Positions 12,601 through 26,632 of a stretch of DNA of 64,000 nucleotides are shown here, piece by piece (position 1 is the stretch's first letter; each line of letters opens with the position of its first letter). Source of the DNA: Diphasiastrum complanatum (lineage: Eukaryota > Streptophyta > Lycopodiopsida > Lycopodiales > Lycopodiaceae); NCBI GenBank assembly GCA_029204225.1, contig CM055106.1, forward strand, positions 23,777,825 through 23,841,824, in the 5' to 3' direction. The position numbers and the translations under genes were made by a program. The notes under the pieces were generated by a model, which was not told the origin of the DNA, did not search any database, and worked only from the letters and a program-made list of their open reading frames with translations.

Positions 12601-12866
12601 TTTAGAGCTCATATATGCGGAAACGCAAGGGAACTGCCCAAACACAAAAACCAAAGCCTCAACGAGGACTGAAGATGAAGGTAAGTGTTCATGGATTGTG
12701 GGACACCCGAACATGAAGAAAAAAAATGTTCATGGACCCAAACAAGCTCAATGAAGAAGACACGAAGACTGAAAGACGACGGATATTCACGCTTCAAAGT
12801 AAAAAAAAAGTACAACCAAAATCAAGAAATTACGAGGATGTCACCCTCCACGAACAATCTAGATAC
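12601..12866 (+). other. 3' remnant between copia A and family B LTR
   Basis: The region is conserved between copies 1 and 2 (25960-26232), with a repeated phrase about CACCC-GAACATGAAG and AAAGTACAA. It does not encode RT. It ends where a family B LTR begins. It may be 3' untranslated sequence of the truncated copia element. Confidence 0.4.
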
Positions 12867-13381
12867 CGTTGGGATGTGCATAATTAGCCATTCTTGTAAC
12901 CTCGGATTAACTTAAACTGCATCTCTCATCATGCATATAAGCAGATTGAAATTGAGAGACTCAGTTGGATTGTTTTGGTTCAATATCAACATGAGCTAAG
13001 CACAATATTACTAGCCGACGTCCAAGAAGTTCGCTCGTAACCGAGACAGTTTCATTCGCGGAAGACATAGATTATTTCACACCGACGTGCTGTGTGGGTC
13101 TGTCATTTAGTGCTCCCCTTGAGAAAGAGATCATTGATAATATAGTAGCTTTAATACACATGTTGTATGATCTTGCATGCTTTGATGTCTGATTGTTATA
13201 TGGTCGTTAGCAGATGTTTATTCTTTATTCTACATACTGGTTTTATCTTGTTGAATGCTAAAACAAATTATAACGTAGGTCAGTAGTGTTTGTCTACATT
13301 TTGGAGGATTATAGATCTATTCTAATAGGCAATAGACCAACAGATAGAATCAAATTCCATCAAGGCTTCAATTTTTCATCA
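12867..13381 (+). mobile_element. Copia family B LTR (copy 1) with PBS
   Basis: Begins CGTTGGGATGTGCATAATTA (TGTTGGGATG expected) and ends TTTTTCATCA. It is directly followed by TGGTATTAGAGC at 13383-13394, a tRNA-Met primer site with one change. The copy 2 counterpart (26233-26513) is 5'-truncated but still linked to its family B element. Here the internal region is lost about 30 bases after the PBS, where G2 sequence starts. Confidence 0.75.
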
Positions 13382-13423
13382 GTGGTATTAGAGCTCCTCT
13401 CTGCTATCAGAGAGCTAATATAG

Positions 13424-13521
13424 CCTTCCTCTCTCTTTTCTCTCCTGAGCTCTCTAAGTAGTGACCGAATAGTTTGGGGAAGGTGCTTGGGCCTACCAAA
13501 CCTCTCACTACTTGAAACTTT

Positions 13522-13579
<58 letters not shown>

Positions 13580-13650
13580 CTTGCTATGTAGGTGAAGGCG
13601 AGGTTGTTGCTCCCAACAATGAACCTCTATGCTACATCGACAACACAACA
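13424..13650 (+). mobile_element. G2 5' LTR remnant
   Basis: Matches the last ~300 bases of the 3' LTR (18152-18451) including a CT tract (about 13518-13576). It ends ACAACACAACA at 13650, one base before the PBS. The upstream part of the LTR is missing and is replaced by family B leader. Confidence 0.75.
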
Positions 13651-13651
13651 G

Positions 13652-13670
13652 TGGCGCCGTTGTCGTGGAG
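13652..13670 (+). other. G2 primer-binding site (tRNA-Asp type)
   Basis: TGGCGCCGTTGTCGTGGAG differs at two or three positions from the plant tRNA-Asp complement TGGCGCCGTTGCCGGGGA. It is one base from the LTR end, the expected place for minus-strand priming. Confidence 0.8.
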
Positions 13671-13694
13671 CGCCACACACTCGCTTCACTGCAT

Positions 13695-13697
<3 letters not shown>

Positions 13698-13761
<64 letters not shown>
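13698..13761. repeat. (CT)n microsatellite in G2 leader
   Basis: About 64 bases of TC/CT repeat lie about 30 bases downstream of the primer site, in addition to the tract in the LTR (about 13518-13576). Confidence 0.97.
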
Positions 13762-13770
<9 letters not shown>

Positions 13771-13924
13771 CTCTCTTCTCTCTCACCATTCTTTTTTCAC
13801 ACAAAAAAAATCAAAATTTTTGGGGTTAGATTAGTGTGATTTTGTGTCAGTTTTGTCGTTCTTTTCGAGATTTTGTCGTTTTTTGTGATTTTTTTTTTTT
13901 GCTATGAAAAAATAAAAAAAAAAC

Positions 13925-14885
13925 TAAAAAATTGGAAAAGAACCTAAGGCTAGCTGGTGAGCGACTCCATCTTTAAGATAGCCTCCTCCCACGACTACAA
14001 CGATTCTATTTCCTTTAAAACTAAAAATTGGAAAAGAACCTAAGCCTCTTTGGTGAGTGACTCTATCTTTCAGATAGCCTCCTCCCAAAACTATGACGCT
14101 TCTATTCCCTTAAAAAAAAAAACTTGGAAAAAAACCTAAGCCTCGCTGGTGAGTGACTCTATCCTTCAGATAGCCTCCTCCCATGACTACAACGGTTCTA
14201 TTCTCTTAAAAAAATAATAAAAACCATTAATCTTGCGTATTGTGTATGTTACGGCCATATTCGGTTAAAGGATCTGGAATAGTCCTAATATGGTAGATCG
14301 TCCCTCCAGTGTTCGAGATCATTGGTCATGCCTAGATTTTATTCCACATCGAGTCCTGTTGGTGACTAATGACCTTGAGATGACCCAGACACTCTAATTG
14401 AGACATATGGAGTAGTGCATGTATATGTGACTGATATAGGCAGGAGGTATGTATGTAGAGTTGTAACCTATTTATAGTTGACCTACATGGGAATTGCATG
14501 TGCTCATGCACTGGATCCTACTCTCTATATATTGAGGTAGTGATTATTCCGTCGACGACTTGGTCTAGGTTACCTGATGAGCTCTTATCCTCTTGTTGTC
14601 ACATTGGCATGGCTTGGAGGCTAGATCCAGGAGGATTCTCCAGGAGAGATCTAGGTTTGGTTGGGTGGGGCTCCACAGTCTCTCTTGTGTTTTCCTATCC
14701 TCATCTTAGGGGTTTCCCTAGTGGTCTTTACACTATCCTTCAGATAGCCTTCTCCCATGACTATGACGGTTCTATTCCCTTAAAAAAATTATAAAAAATA
14801 AAAATTGAAAGAAAAACCTCAACGTGGTGAGCCTTCTCTATCTTTTAGATAGCGTCCTCCCATGACTTTGATAGTTCTATTTCCA
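13925..14885 (+). repeat. ~96-bp leader minisatellite with conserved small hairpin
   Basis: Three adjacent units start near 13931, 14027 and 14122 (GGAAAAGAACCTAAG, GGTGAGTGACT, CTATCTTTCAGATAGCCTCC, then GACTACAACG and TTCTATTCCCTTAAAA). Two further partial units lie at about 14728-14790 and 14796-14885. Most units hold CTATCTTTCAGATAG or a variant, in which six bases pair across a three-base loop. CTATCTTTTAGATAG in the last unit keeps the stem. They lie in the element's leader, before gag. Confidence 0.85.
14240..14727 (+). other. Unique part of G2 leader, no coding signal
   Basis: Separates the two groups of leader repeats. The short ORF at 14498-14794 overlaps the repeats and resembles no known protein. 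Confidence 0.5.
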
Positions 14886-15143
14886 AAAAGTAAAATAAAA
14901 ATAAAAAAAGACCGTAAGAAAAAAGAGAGGAAAGAAAAAAGAGAGTATAAAAAAGAAAACCAATAATTTTAATCTTAGCACATCTCCTTGTGAGTAATCT
15001 CCATATCAGATACCATCCATCCATCATTTTCATTTTTCTTGTCCATCTCCATTCAATCTTCCATCCGCTCTCTCATCTGTTAAATTCATTTCTATTTTAC
15101 TTTTCAATCCTTACTAATCAATGTTTTTACTTATTCTTTTCTC

Positions 15144-15175
15144 TTCTTCTTCTTCTTCTTCTTCTTCTTCTTCTC
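15144..15175. repeat. (TCT)n microsatellite
   Basis: About ten TTC/TCT units just before an A-rich run, upstream of the G2 gag region. Confidence 0.9.
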
Positions 15176-15379
15176 CATCTTAAAAAAAAAAAAACAAGTT
15201 TGGAACACCAGCGTCAATGAGCAAACCTTGTAGCAATTCACCAACCAGCTACTTTACGACATTCTAGTGCTAAACTATGGAGACCGCCCTTGTAGGATTA
15301 TCGAGATTAAAAAAGTTCCCTGATGAAACAATTCGAGACCACACCTATTGAATCTATCATCTAGTGAAGGATTGTGATC

Positions 15380-16985
15380 TCCCGATTTTCCAACAGATCA
15401 TCATGGCAAAATACTATGCCGGACTACCAAAAGGATCAGATCTAGTATGGAAGAGTTAGCATCCTATGCATCGCTTGCACAACTTTGTAAGGATGCTGCC
15501 TTGATGGAAATCTCACTCAGGAAGAAGGATTTTTCCTATCACTCCGATGAATCATTAGATGGAAAATCAGAGGAACAAAGGTCGACAATGAGCGATGATC
15601 CAACAAGAATGGAACCCCATGCAAGGCAACAAAGTGCAGCAAAGACAAGGAGATCAAGTGCAGCGGAAGACCAAGAACCTTGCACTTCAAGCTGTCAGCA
15701 AGCTTATGCTCGCTCTATTAAGTTTCTTGAAAAGGACAAATGTACCTTCTACTTTGGAGATCATCCAAATACCAATGTCCAATCAAGAATCCGCGCTTAT
15801 TAAAAGGACAAAATATAGAGCAACAAGTTCGTCGACGGCAAGATCTAGCAATTCAACGGTCAAAAGCAAAATGAAACCAACAAGGAGCTCACCAGAATGA
15901 TGGATGTCAGATTGATCCATCTAAATCATGAGTTTCTTCAACAAACAGTGGCAAGGTAGAAGTTTTGGTTATATTTTCTTGCATGTCACCGAACTCAATG
16001 GAGGACCATAACAGCCTATCAATCTATTTTGTGGAAGATCCTAAGGGGAATCTGTTACTGGTGTATGCCTATCAACTTAGAGGTGATGGCATACTGCACT
16101 CAATTAGGTGTTATGAATGCGGAGGAAAACACCGACATGCTGAATGTCCACACCGAGGGGATTCATCAACATTTGATCCCTCGCGTTCACAATGTGGAGT
16201 TAATCATCCATGCTGAGATTGTCCGATGAGAAATTCACAAATAGCCAGGAGGCATTTGGCCTATGTAGATCGATATGCACCTGTGTTGACCAATCCACCT
16301 ATAGAAAGAATACACTACAAATGAAAAATCCTAGTGCCACCTGGTTATGAAACGAGTGAGGAAGAAGGCAATTTGACAAAAGTCCCAAGGCACACAGACA
16401 CACGCACGAGCAAACCGACAACAACATCACAGAGAGCTGGTAGAATCCATCAAGCTAGTGATAACTGAGAAAGTCAATAAATTGGCAACCGACGAAGTCC
16501 AACGGATTCTACCAAGTCTCTTGGCACAATCATTACAAAGATTATTTAGTGATGAATCTCTCAGGGAACCTGTGTCAACGGAGCGACGAGAAGGCAATTC
16601 AGCACAAGATCTAAAGAAAAGCACAGTCATGCAGCCTTCAACTGGGAAGTGCAATAATCAAGAGAAGACTAAAGTTGATGATTGCCCCTCAACAATCAAG
16701 ATTCAACCAAAGTCTAATTGTTCCACAATGCAACAAACCCCCAAATCAACGCCAATTCGGGGTATATCCATTATTCAAAGGCCAAATCCAGGGAATCCAA
16801 GCCCAAATAGGCCTCCAATACAGCAAGCACCGGTGCCTACAATGACAAAGCCTTGTCCTCAATCTATGATATTGACTGTTGAAAAAAGTCGTCAGGTTAT
16901 GGCATACCTTGAATACTTGGACAGACAAGAAATTCAAGCTAGCACGTCATATCTATCTTACAATTTGGGAGAGTCTATGACATAA
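15380..16985 (+). pseudogene. G2 gag-like region with zinc knuckle
   Basis: Begins with IMAKYYAGLPKGSDLVW in one frame (about 15399-15450), continues as MEELASYASLAQLCKDAALM from 15447 in another, then RCYECGGKHRHAECPHRGD near 16105-16165. The zinc-knuckle spacing is CX2CX3HX4C, one residue shorter than the classic CX2CX4HX4C. The C-terminal open stretch 16458-16985 is polar and Pro/Gln/Ser-rich (QRPNPGNPSPNRPPIQQAP), without a catalytic motif. Frames shift several times, so it is a degraded gene. Assignment as Gag rests on the zinc knuckle, the YYAGLP-type segment and its position after a PBS and leader. Confidence 0.65.
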
Positions 16986-17277
16986 GGACCAGTTGCGCTG
17001 ATCTATGAGAATCCATTATATCAACAAGATTTATCTTGGGATCCTCTGATGCAATGCCTCGACTACCCAATTGTCAATGAACAAGATTATCCGGTATGGC
17101 CACCAGGCCCTTATGGGTATTATTGAAAATCTGGCAAGTCCAGGTTCTTGCTGATCAACAATCAATAAAGCCTCAGGTTTTACGTAAGCAAATTCTACCC
17201 ACGCTTTTCCTGAAGAACCCATGTCCCAGCAATAAAAGAACGGACAACAACGCCCCTTCACGACAGTTGCAACCTAG

Positions 17278-18451
<1,174 letters not shown>

Positions 18452-18518
18452 AGACCCTTGCATTCTTGAACTTCACAAAGACATCAGACACTTTTTTTTT
18501 TATCTTTAGTAGATAGAT

Positions 18519-18848
18519 CTAACAAAATCTACTAAAATCATCAATGAAAGCTACATACATCTTAGCTCCACTATTGCTAATTGTAGTAATTCCATGAATA
18601 TCTGAATGTACAACTTGAAAAGGCTTTGTAGATCTAGATGTAGATCTAGTATAAGGTAGTCTATGTGACTTTGAAAAAGCACAAGATTCACAAACATGGT
18701 TGATGATAGTTATGGATCTTGGAAGGTCAATCACAACTTGCCTCTTAGTCGTTACTTCCAATGACTTGAAGTTGATGTGCCCCATCCTTTTATGCCAAAC
18801 CTCTTGAATATGTATTTGCTCACTTGCCACACATCCAATTTTGTTAGC
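18519..18848 (-). pseudogene. Copia family A integrase N-terminal fragment
   Basis: Minus strand reads EVWHKRMGHINFKSLEV, then HVCESCAFSKSHRLPY, FQVVHSDIHG and YVAFIDDFSRFC. These are the HHCC zinc-binding region and first catalytic Asp of copia integrase, closely matching 11420-11700. The frame is open for about 100 residues, so this scrap is younger or better preserved than most. It is cut at 18848 by an LTR-like segment and at 18519 near the end of the G2 element. Confidence 0.9.
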
Positions 18849-18851
18849 TGC

Positions 18852-19500
18852 TGTCAGGCCCCGAGGTGTCGATGCAGAACCTCTCCACTCAAAAGGGCCG
18901 AGTCTGAGAGCACGAGAATTATTAGTGCTAGGCTAAAATATACAATTGTGAGCCCCATGGTACGTCCCAAAAGATGGATAGCCATGTGGGAGCTAGCAAA
19001 TTAGATCATCTCAACTTGAGTTATGTTTTTTAAATAAAGAGGCCTCCTATTATCAAGTGAGGTGGAACTCAAATCAGTATAGATTGGGGTTCACTCTGTT
19101 GCAAGAGGTGGACTCCAAAATAATATGTAATTGGGTTCAATAGCTTGTGGCTATAGATAGAGACCTCCTCCACGAGTTCTAGAGCATGTATAATGTACTG
19201 AAATGTTGTTGCTCTTTTAATTGAAGATTATTCCACTTGCATTTCCTTCCGTGCTCCATCTTCATGCATTTTTGTTTGGGTACTGATGTATGAATGTGCT
19301 TGTTGATGTTTTTTTCTCTTAAGGATTGGTTTGGGATTAGCATCAGGTAGATGTGCAGGGCTTGGAAATCGATCTACTATTCCACTGATTTATGATGTTT
19401 CCTAGTTTTGACTCCCTGAGGAGTTTTTGTTACAAATGTTGAGTGACAATTGTAGCAAGCACTCTGTAGGATTCCCAGTTGTTTAGATAAAATTGTGTTG
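18852..19500 (+). mobile_element. LTR-like segment (family I), probably gypsy
   Basis: Begins TGTCAGGCCCCGAGGTGTCG, the TGTcaggcCCC type of start common in plant gypsy LTRs, immediately after the copia integrase scrap is broken off. Part of it (GAGCCCCATGGTACGTCCCA near 18951) resembles 37825-37860. The 3' border and target-site duplication were not found, so solo-LTR status is a guess. Confidence 0.45.
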
Positions 19501-19529
19501 ACAAATCTGTGATCTCAATAGGAGTAGAA

Positions 19530-20917
19530 TTAGTTTAATTCCCTATTCTTTGAGTAAAGTAGATTAGGGCTATACCAAGCACGAGTTGTTTGCTTTAGTC
19601 CATACAAGACCTTCTTCAATTTGCATACTTTGTCTTCCATGCGTTGTATCACAAAGCCACTTTTTTTCTCCATATACACTTCTTCTTCAAGCTTACCATT
19701 AAAAAAAGTGGACTTTACATCCAATTGATGTAGATTTCATCCAAACACTGTCGTCAAGGTGATAATCACATAAAGTGTGCTCCATTTGGATATGGGAGTG
19801 AATGTCTCCTCATCGTCAATTTTCTTACTCTACGTGTATCCCTGCACTACAAGTCTTGCCTTGTGTTTTGTCAGAGTTTCATCAACATTGTATTATTCAT
19901 CATGTATACCCATCTATTACCAATGGGTTTATTGTCCTTTGGAAGATCCACTATCTCCCAAGTATTATGGCATTTGATGAAATCAATCTCCTGTTGCATT
20001 GCTTTTGCCAAATCTCTTTATCCTTGGCCTTCTCAAAGCAAAATGATTCAGTAGATAGGATGATGTTGCTCATGAGTGCAAGATTAACTTGAAACCTATC
20101 AAGTTCTACCTTCTCCATCATGGAGCGTCATAGCTCTCCCTCTTTGCTAGACTTGACAACCTTGCCCTCGTCATCCATGAGCTTTGTATACCATTTAGGT
20201 AGCATGTTGAGGCGATCCACTATGAGGTGAATAAGTGTCCCAAGGCACATTCGTTTTGACTTGAAACTTTGTTCTTTTTTTATCCAATACGCTTGTTTTC
20301 TACTCCATCTTGTCTCCACAATTGGAAGAGTGCCACAACCTTCATCTTTGGTTTGATGATTAACCTATGGTGATGTCATTAATTGATCCTCATTGAGCAA
20401 CTTGGATAGTTCATCACTATCCTTCTCATGATCACCAAACCTATGGATTTCATTGAAAATGACATCAAGACTTATGTGCATGCGTCGTCCAAGTGCATCA
20501 TAGCATTAAGTTTAGGAAACCGACAACTCTCATCTACAATTTGCTCCTTTCACTCTTGAGTATGTGGACATAAAATCTGCATTCAAATACGTGCAAACCA
20601 TCCATCTTAGATTTCTTACCACTAAATGTCTCATCTAGTGTGCGATTAGGTATAGCAACGATTGGGCTTCTATTTTGCAAGAATATAGCAGTTCTTACAA
20701 CTTCGGCCCAAAAAAAATCCACAATTCCCATGTGCACCATCATTGCCCTAATAGCCTCAACAATTGTGTGAGTTTTTCTATCAGTTATCCCATTTTGTTA
20801 AGGTGTATCAACAAGTTTGTAACGGGTATTTCCTATCCACCTTCAAACCTAAATCCAAGTACAATCGAGCATCAAAGGATGAAGAGGATAGCATAGTTAA
20901 GATTCAAGCACATGTTT
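19530..20917 (-). pseudogene. Copia family D integrase end to RT fragment (copy 2)
   Basis: On the minus strand, the 20917 side gives the TPQQNG-type integrase region in several frames. Then come FFWAEVVRTAIFLQNRSPIV (near 20700), TLDETFSGKKSKMDGLHVFE, the linker (about 20130-20530), and at 19530-19724 the RT motif MDVKSTFFNGKLEEEVYMEK and VCKLKKVLYGLKQTTRAWYS. The rest of RT and RNase H is missing. The 5' side is interrupted at 20919 by an LTR. Multiple stops make it a pseudogene. Confidence 0.85.
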
Positions 20918-20918
20918 A

Positions 20919-21538
<620 letters not shown>

Positions 21539-23651
21539 GTATCCCCCACCAAAATTGGTGGCGGTCCCATGACACCTCGTGAGAGTTTTATTTAGGGCTC
21601 TGATTAGCCTCCCATCCTGGACTTTCTCCATGAACTCCAAGTGTGGCTCATTAAATCATGTGCATGTGGAAAGAAGCACTTATTTGCCCCGAACAACCAA
21701 TTAGATGTCATCCATGAAATGAATTTATGTTAGCCCAAGGTCCTTCAAACTTTAAAATTTTTTTGTGGCATGTGTTTTGTAAGCCCACAAGTAAATTCAA
21801 TTGGTAGAGCAAATAAAGGCTTTGGAAAACCTTATATTTAGATCTGTTACTATTGAAGTTTAACTACTACAAACAACCATTTGTAATAGTTCAACTTAGA
21901 AAGTCTAAAATTAAGATTTAAATCCTAATTTCATTGTAAGCTTAGTTAAGTGCATTTTATTTTGATTAGGGAAGGCACTTTACAAGTTAGTTAGCAATAA
22001 GCTTAAGTTTTGTCCCATAAGCACATTAGAACATAGGTCCATCACTCTTGGCATATGTAGGAGTGGAGGTGGGCCTTCCATAACACTTGTATAAGCTGAG
22101 GCTATAATAGATCACTCTTTTATTCTATCTTGTGTTCCCAATGGTGAAATGAATACCTTGTGGTGGGTGCTCGAGCCCGACTTGGCTTTTTCCATTGGTT
22201 CACTCTTATTTTATGGCGAATGTTTTTATGGGATAAATGTTTATCGCACCTTACTTCTATATTTTCCCTTGTGGAGTTAAGTAGGATCATTTAGAAGTTT
22301 AGTGAAGGTAGCCTAGGAGACCATTAGTTGGGAACAACCATAGTGGCCCTAGGATTAAAATATACAATCTTCTAGTAGGGAGACTGCCTTAGAAGAAGGT
22401 TAATTACCAACCATAGAACTATGATCTGAGTGGAACCTACCCTTACTCACTTTGCAAAAATGACCTTTAGGATCAATCTTAACTTTAGTAGATGGGAGAC
22501 GACCATAATAGAGCTGGGAAAGAAGTCTAAAAGCCAACATCGTCGTTGCCGCTCTAATCATTCTGTCTATTGCTCATTTCTTTTTACCATGTCCTTTAGT
22601 TCTTTTGCATTAACCATTTGTTTTGTCCATTCTTTTCATTGCACCCTCTTTCATTCAAGCTACCATATTATACCATTTTTGGATAGAAGAAAAAGCCAAG
22701 GCACTTTCACCCACTTGCACAGATTATGAGCAAAGCATTAGCTTTTCGAATATTCATTGTGCGAGTTTCTGTAGGACCAAAAAGTGGACCAATCAGCTGT
22801 TTTGGCCTATTCTTTGGCAAAGATCCCATACTAACCTAACTTAGATAAACTCACCCATCATTAGGAGTGCAAATCCAACAGTGCCAAATCCATTAGACCT
22901 CTGTGGAGTTATCTGGAGCCAATCTTTGTCAAAAATTTGACTCAAACATAACTTTTTCAAAAAAAAAAAAATCTTCAAGAACAAACTCGCATATTGTCCT
23001 TCTGAGTCAGTTGCACAAGTTCTTAGACCGTTGTGCGAGTTTCTTCCAATTGAAAAGGATAAATTTTGAGCAGTCAATACCATTTTTAGTCATTCCTAGT
23101 CAAAACAAACTCGCACACATATTGGGGACCAGAAGTAAAACTCGCACATAATCCACTACAATTTTCCAAGTGTGCTTGTGCGAGTTTACCTTATCAAAAA
23201 AATTGATTCTACGTGACTTTGAGAGTTCTTTTTTCCATAAATAGGACTCGCACGCCTATCTAGATTGTATATCAAAACTAGCACACATCATTAGGAACTC
23301 GCACATAGTCAAATACATTTGTCTGTAAGCTAAGACCACAACAATTTGAGAAAAATTTATGGCTAAATCACAAGGACTTTTAATTTTTCACTAAAATATC
23401 GAGTTTAAAACTGGCACACTCTGCCTTTGACCGAGTCAATTCTTGTCTGAGCCTCCAGACGTTTGTGCGAGTTTTGATTTTGTTGTGTGGGCTAAGAAAT
23501 TCTAGAGATGTTGCAAGTTTTACTTTATCTGGTTTGTTAACCACAACCCGTGTGTGCATCCGTGGCAATATCACTCTCTCCCTATCGATTTCCTGCAATA
23601 TTAATGTAATCCTTACAAGTGATATCACCCTGGCAAGAGACGATTGACAAC
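21539..23651 (+). other. Non-coding leader/LTR-like region of gypsy H (copy 2)
   Basis: Equivalent to 5947-7942. CAACATCGTCGTTGCCGCTC near 22535 is closer to a tRNA-Asp primer site than the copy 1 sequence. No coding signal. Confidence 0.4.
22735..23470. repeat. Dispersed AACTCGCACA motif cluster (copy 2)
   Basis: Forward motifs lie near 22984, 23108, 23141, 23247, 23297 and 23411; reverse complements (GTGCGAGTTT) near 22760, 23034, 23177 and 23465. Copy 2 has sites absent from copy 1 (for example near 23141 and 23177), within a stretch of about 130 bases that copy 1 lacks. Confidence 0.75.
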
Positions 23652-24230
23652 ATGAGCAAGGAACATGAAGATGCACCTACTCTGCGAATTGAACGACGAA
23701 TTCCTAGCATTGATGCACCAAAATACAATGGAGGTTCTGGACCCAGTCATATTCCTCCAGGATTTTGAGAATGTCTGCAAATTTTATGGTGATACCTCTG
23801 AGAACAAAAAACTATAGCTATTTCCTATTATCTTACTTGGGAATGCTAAGGAATGGTACCTTAATCTTTAAGAATCCGATATAGTCTCTTGGGAAACCCT
23901 TACAGCAGCCCTCGCAAAATGATTCAAACCTTCTAAATTGACCCAAAGCCCTTTCATTCAACTCTCTCACATAAAGATGAGAAGGGATGAATCCGTACAC
24001 AACTACATTGAGCGCTTCAAGCATCTCAAGGTCGAATGCATTGACAAGAAGATCACCAAAAACATAGCTATCAAACCCGTTTAGGTTGGCTTACCTAAAT
24101 CTATTACAAGACAACTTAAATCAGCTGACTCATATGACCAACTGAAAGAAGTAATGAATGATGCCATCATAGAGGAGGATGAAGGATCCAATGATGACTA
24201 TGATCACCGTGATTGCAAGGGGAAGGTGTG
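23652..24230 (+). pseudogene. Ty3/gypsy gag pseudogene (copy 2)
   Basis: Starts MSKEHEDAPTLRIERRIPSI, free of the early stops of copy 1, then shifts frame by one base near 23730 before DFENVCKFYGDT. It shares the TGA before FKPSK with copy 1 and adds a TAG within IAIKPV*VGLPKS. It ends at the same point, where a family A LTR starts at 24227. Confidence 0.87.
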
Positions 24231-24846
24231 AGAAATCATCAACTGGTTTGATCTACTTTGGTCTATGTTGATTATTTGGCAATTTAGGCCAATACGCATT
24301 TCGTACTTAGAAATAAACTTAAAAACATTTGAAATTACTACTTTTAGAAAGTGAGGGAAATTATAAAGCTGAGTTTGGACACATTCAAATTTGAATGTAA
24401 TCTAGTTCATATCATAATAGGATATAGAAGTTTCTATGGAGGGAAACCAAGCTCATTAATGAGGCAGGGACTGTTATAAATAGATGTACACACGTGGGAA
24501 GAGGATGATCTTCTCTCTCCTATCTCATTTCATGCTTATACATGAGTTCTCTTGGGTTCATCTATCCATTGGTGCACTGTAGTGATGATATCTTGCAATC
24601 TTGTGTGTAGAATGCTTTGATTTATTTTTCATTGGGTTCACACGTGTGAAATATAGTACCTTACTTTTTTTTTATGTAAAAAAAACTTAATCTTATGATA
24701 AGTTTGATATTTTATTGATATCTTTTGAATGTCTTTCACTAAGTAGATGTTGATTTTCAACATTGCCAATGGTTCTAATTGTGTTGTCTTTCTAAACCAA
24801 AGATCAATAGATGTTTTTGGATCTTAGTGATTCATAAAATCAAAAC
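24227..24846 (+). mobile_element. Copia family A 5' LTR (copy 2) and PBS
   Basis: TGTGAGAAATCATC to ATAAAATCAAAACA, with PBS TTGTCTCAGAGC at 24847-24858. CACACGTGTG is at 24639-24648. From about 24629 through 24970 it is identical by eye to copy 1. Confidence 0.75.
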
Positions 24847-25294
24847 ATTGTCTCAGAGCTTGTGTTGCAGGTTATGAAAGGATCAGCCATATTTAGCAAA
24901 GATTTGGAGGAGTTACCAATTCTAGAGTGTGCTAGAATGATTTCTACTCAAAATCAAGCACTTCGCATATGTAGAATTGATCTTTTGTAGATCAAAACTC
25001 AATTTGGTTTATCAACTTGAAGTAGGCCGATTTCACATGTGCCTTACTAGATTTGGCCAATTTCAATTGCTAGGAAAGCTTCATTAGAGGCTACAAGATT
25101 CTATATCAAGTTTGTGGCAATTTCATGTAGAATTTGGAAGATTCAATTTTTTGTGATTTTGTCGAAACCCTATTTTTTATTGGATCTCTATTTTTTGAGG
25201 TTTCTGGAATTCAATAGAGTGTGTTTCAATCTTAGTAAGTGGCAAGATTCATTAGATTGTTGGTGTATAATAGGTTGATCAAGATTTCTTCATT

Positions 25295-26038
25295 CTAAGT
25301 GCTAATCTTCCTAAACCATTTTGGGATCAAGCATTGTTGTGTGCTAACTTTCTATGCAATAGGTGGCCGAGTGCTATATTGGATGGAAGAACACCTTTTG
25401 AGATGCTATTCAAGAGGAGGCCGAGTGTCAAGTTTCTTAGAACTTTTGGATGCACTTGCTATTTCAATATAGCTCTTGATGATAGGAAAAAGGAGTATCC
25501 GTCTTCAAGGAAAGGTATATTTTTTGGATGTAGTGAGGTGAGTAAAGCCTATAAGGTTTACATTCCTACTACTGATAAGGTGATTATTGGTAGAGATGTC
25601 ATTTTTGATGAGGGGAACATTCCAAAGGTGTCTTCAAGTAGTGATGTTGTGAATGGATCTAACAACCTAATTGTTAATAACATGGATCCTCCTTTAGATG
25701 GTGATGATGAAGGACCTTCATCAATTCAAAAGCCAAGGAGAATATCAAGGGATAGACAAACACCTTCACGGATCACATATGATGAGAAAGGTAAGCAAGA
25801 AATTGTTGGAACAAACTATGCTTTCCTAACCTCTTTTGATGAACCTACATGTGTATATGAAGCAAGGAGCAAAGAGGAGTGGAGCAAAGCAATGGATCTT
25901 GAGTATCAAGCTCTTATGGAGAACAATGAAGAAACTATATGTTTCAAGCCACAAAGCTTTGTTAGCTTTAGAGCTCATGTCTGCAGAAACGCAAGTGAAC
26001 TGTCCGAACACAAAGACCAAAGCTTTGACGAGGATTGA
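25295..26038 (+). pseudogene. Copia family A pol fragment (copy 2)
   Basis: Opens with LSANLPKPFWDQALLCANFL-like coding, then FLRTFGCTCYFNIALDDRKK, KAYKVYIPTTDKVIIGRDVI and EEWSKAMDLEYQALMENNEE: the integrase C-terminus and the start of RT. The frame is open for 234 codons, unlike copy 1. It then leaves the RT family, so the RT truncation was present before the duplication. Confidence 0.88.
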
Positions 26039-26232
26039 AGATGAAGGTAAAGTCTTTGTGGACTGTGGGACACCCAAACATGAAGGTGAAATGTTTGTGG
26101 AACCAAAGAAGCTCAATGAAGAAGACATGAAGACCGAAAGGTAGCAGATCTTCATGCTTCAAAGTACAAAGAAAGTACAACAAAAATCAAGAAAGTACAA
26201 AGAGGACGTCACCCTCCACGGACAATCTGGAT

Positions 26233-26526
26233 ACTGTTTGAGATTCAGTTGGATTGGTTTGGTTGAGTATCAACCTAAGCTAAGCACAATATTGCTAGCC
26301 GACGTCCAAGAAGCCCGCTAGTAAGCGAGACAGTTTGATTTGTGGAAGACATAGATTCTTTCACGCCGGCGCACTGTGTGGGTCTATCATGCAGCGCTCT
26401 CCTTGAGAAAGAGATCATTGACTGTCTATGCTTTGAAGGATTGTAGATTTGTTCTAGCAGGCAGTAGACCAACAAATAGAATTAAATTCCATCCGGACTT
26501 CAATTCTTCATTAGTGGTATTAGAGC
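26233..26526 (+). mobile_element. Copia family B 5' LTR (5'-truncated) and PBS
   Basis: Matches the last ~280 bases of 12867-13381 and ends near 26513. The PBS TGGTATTAGAGC at 26515-26526 follows. It is linked to the family B gag at 26633, which defines this LTR family. Confidence 0.75.
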
Positions 26527-26632
26527 TTCTCTCTCCTATCAGAAATTTGATATAACTTAAGAGCTATCAAATGGAGGAGACAAGCACTCAGAACAAGAAA
26601 CCAGAAAATAGACTGAAGAATAGTTCACAACA

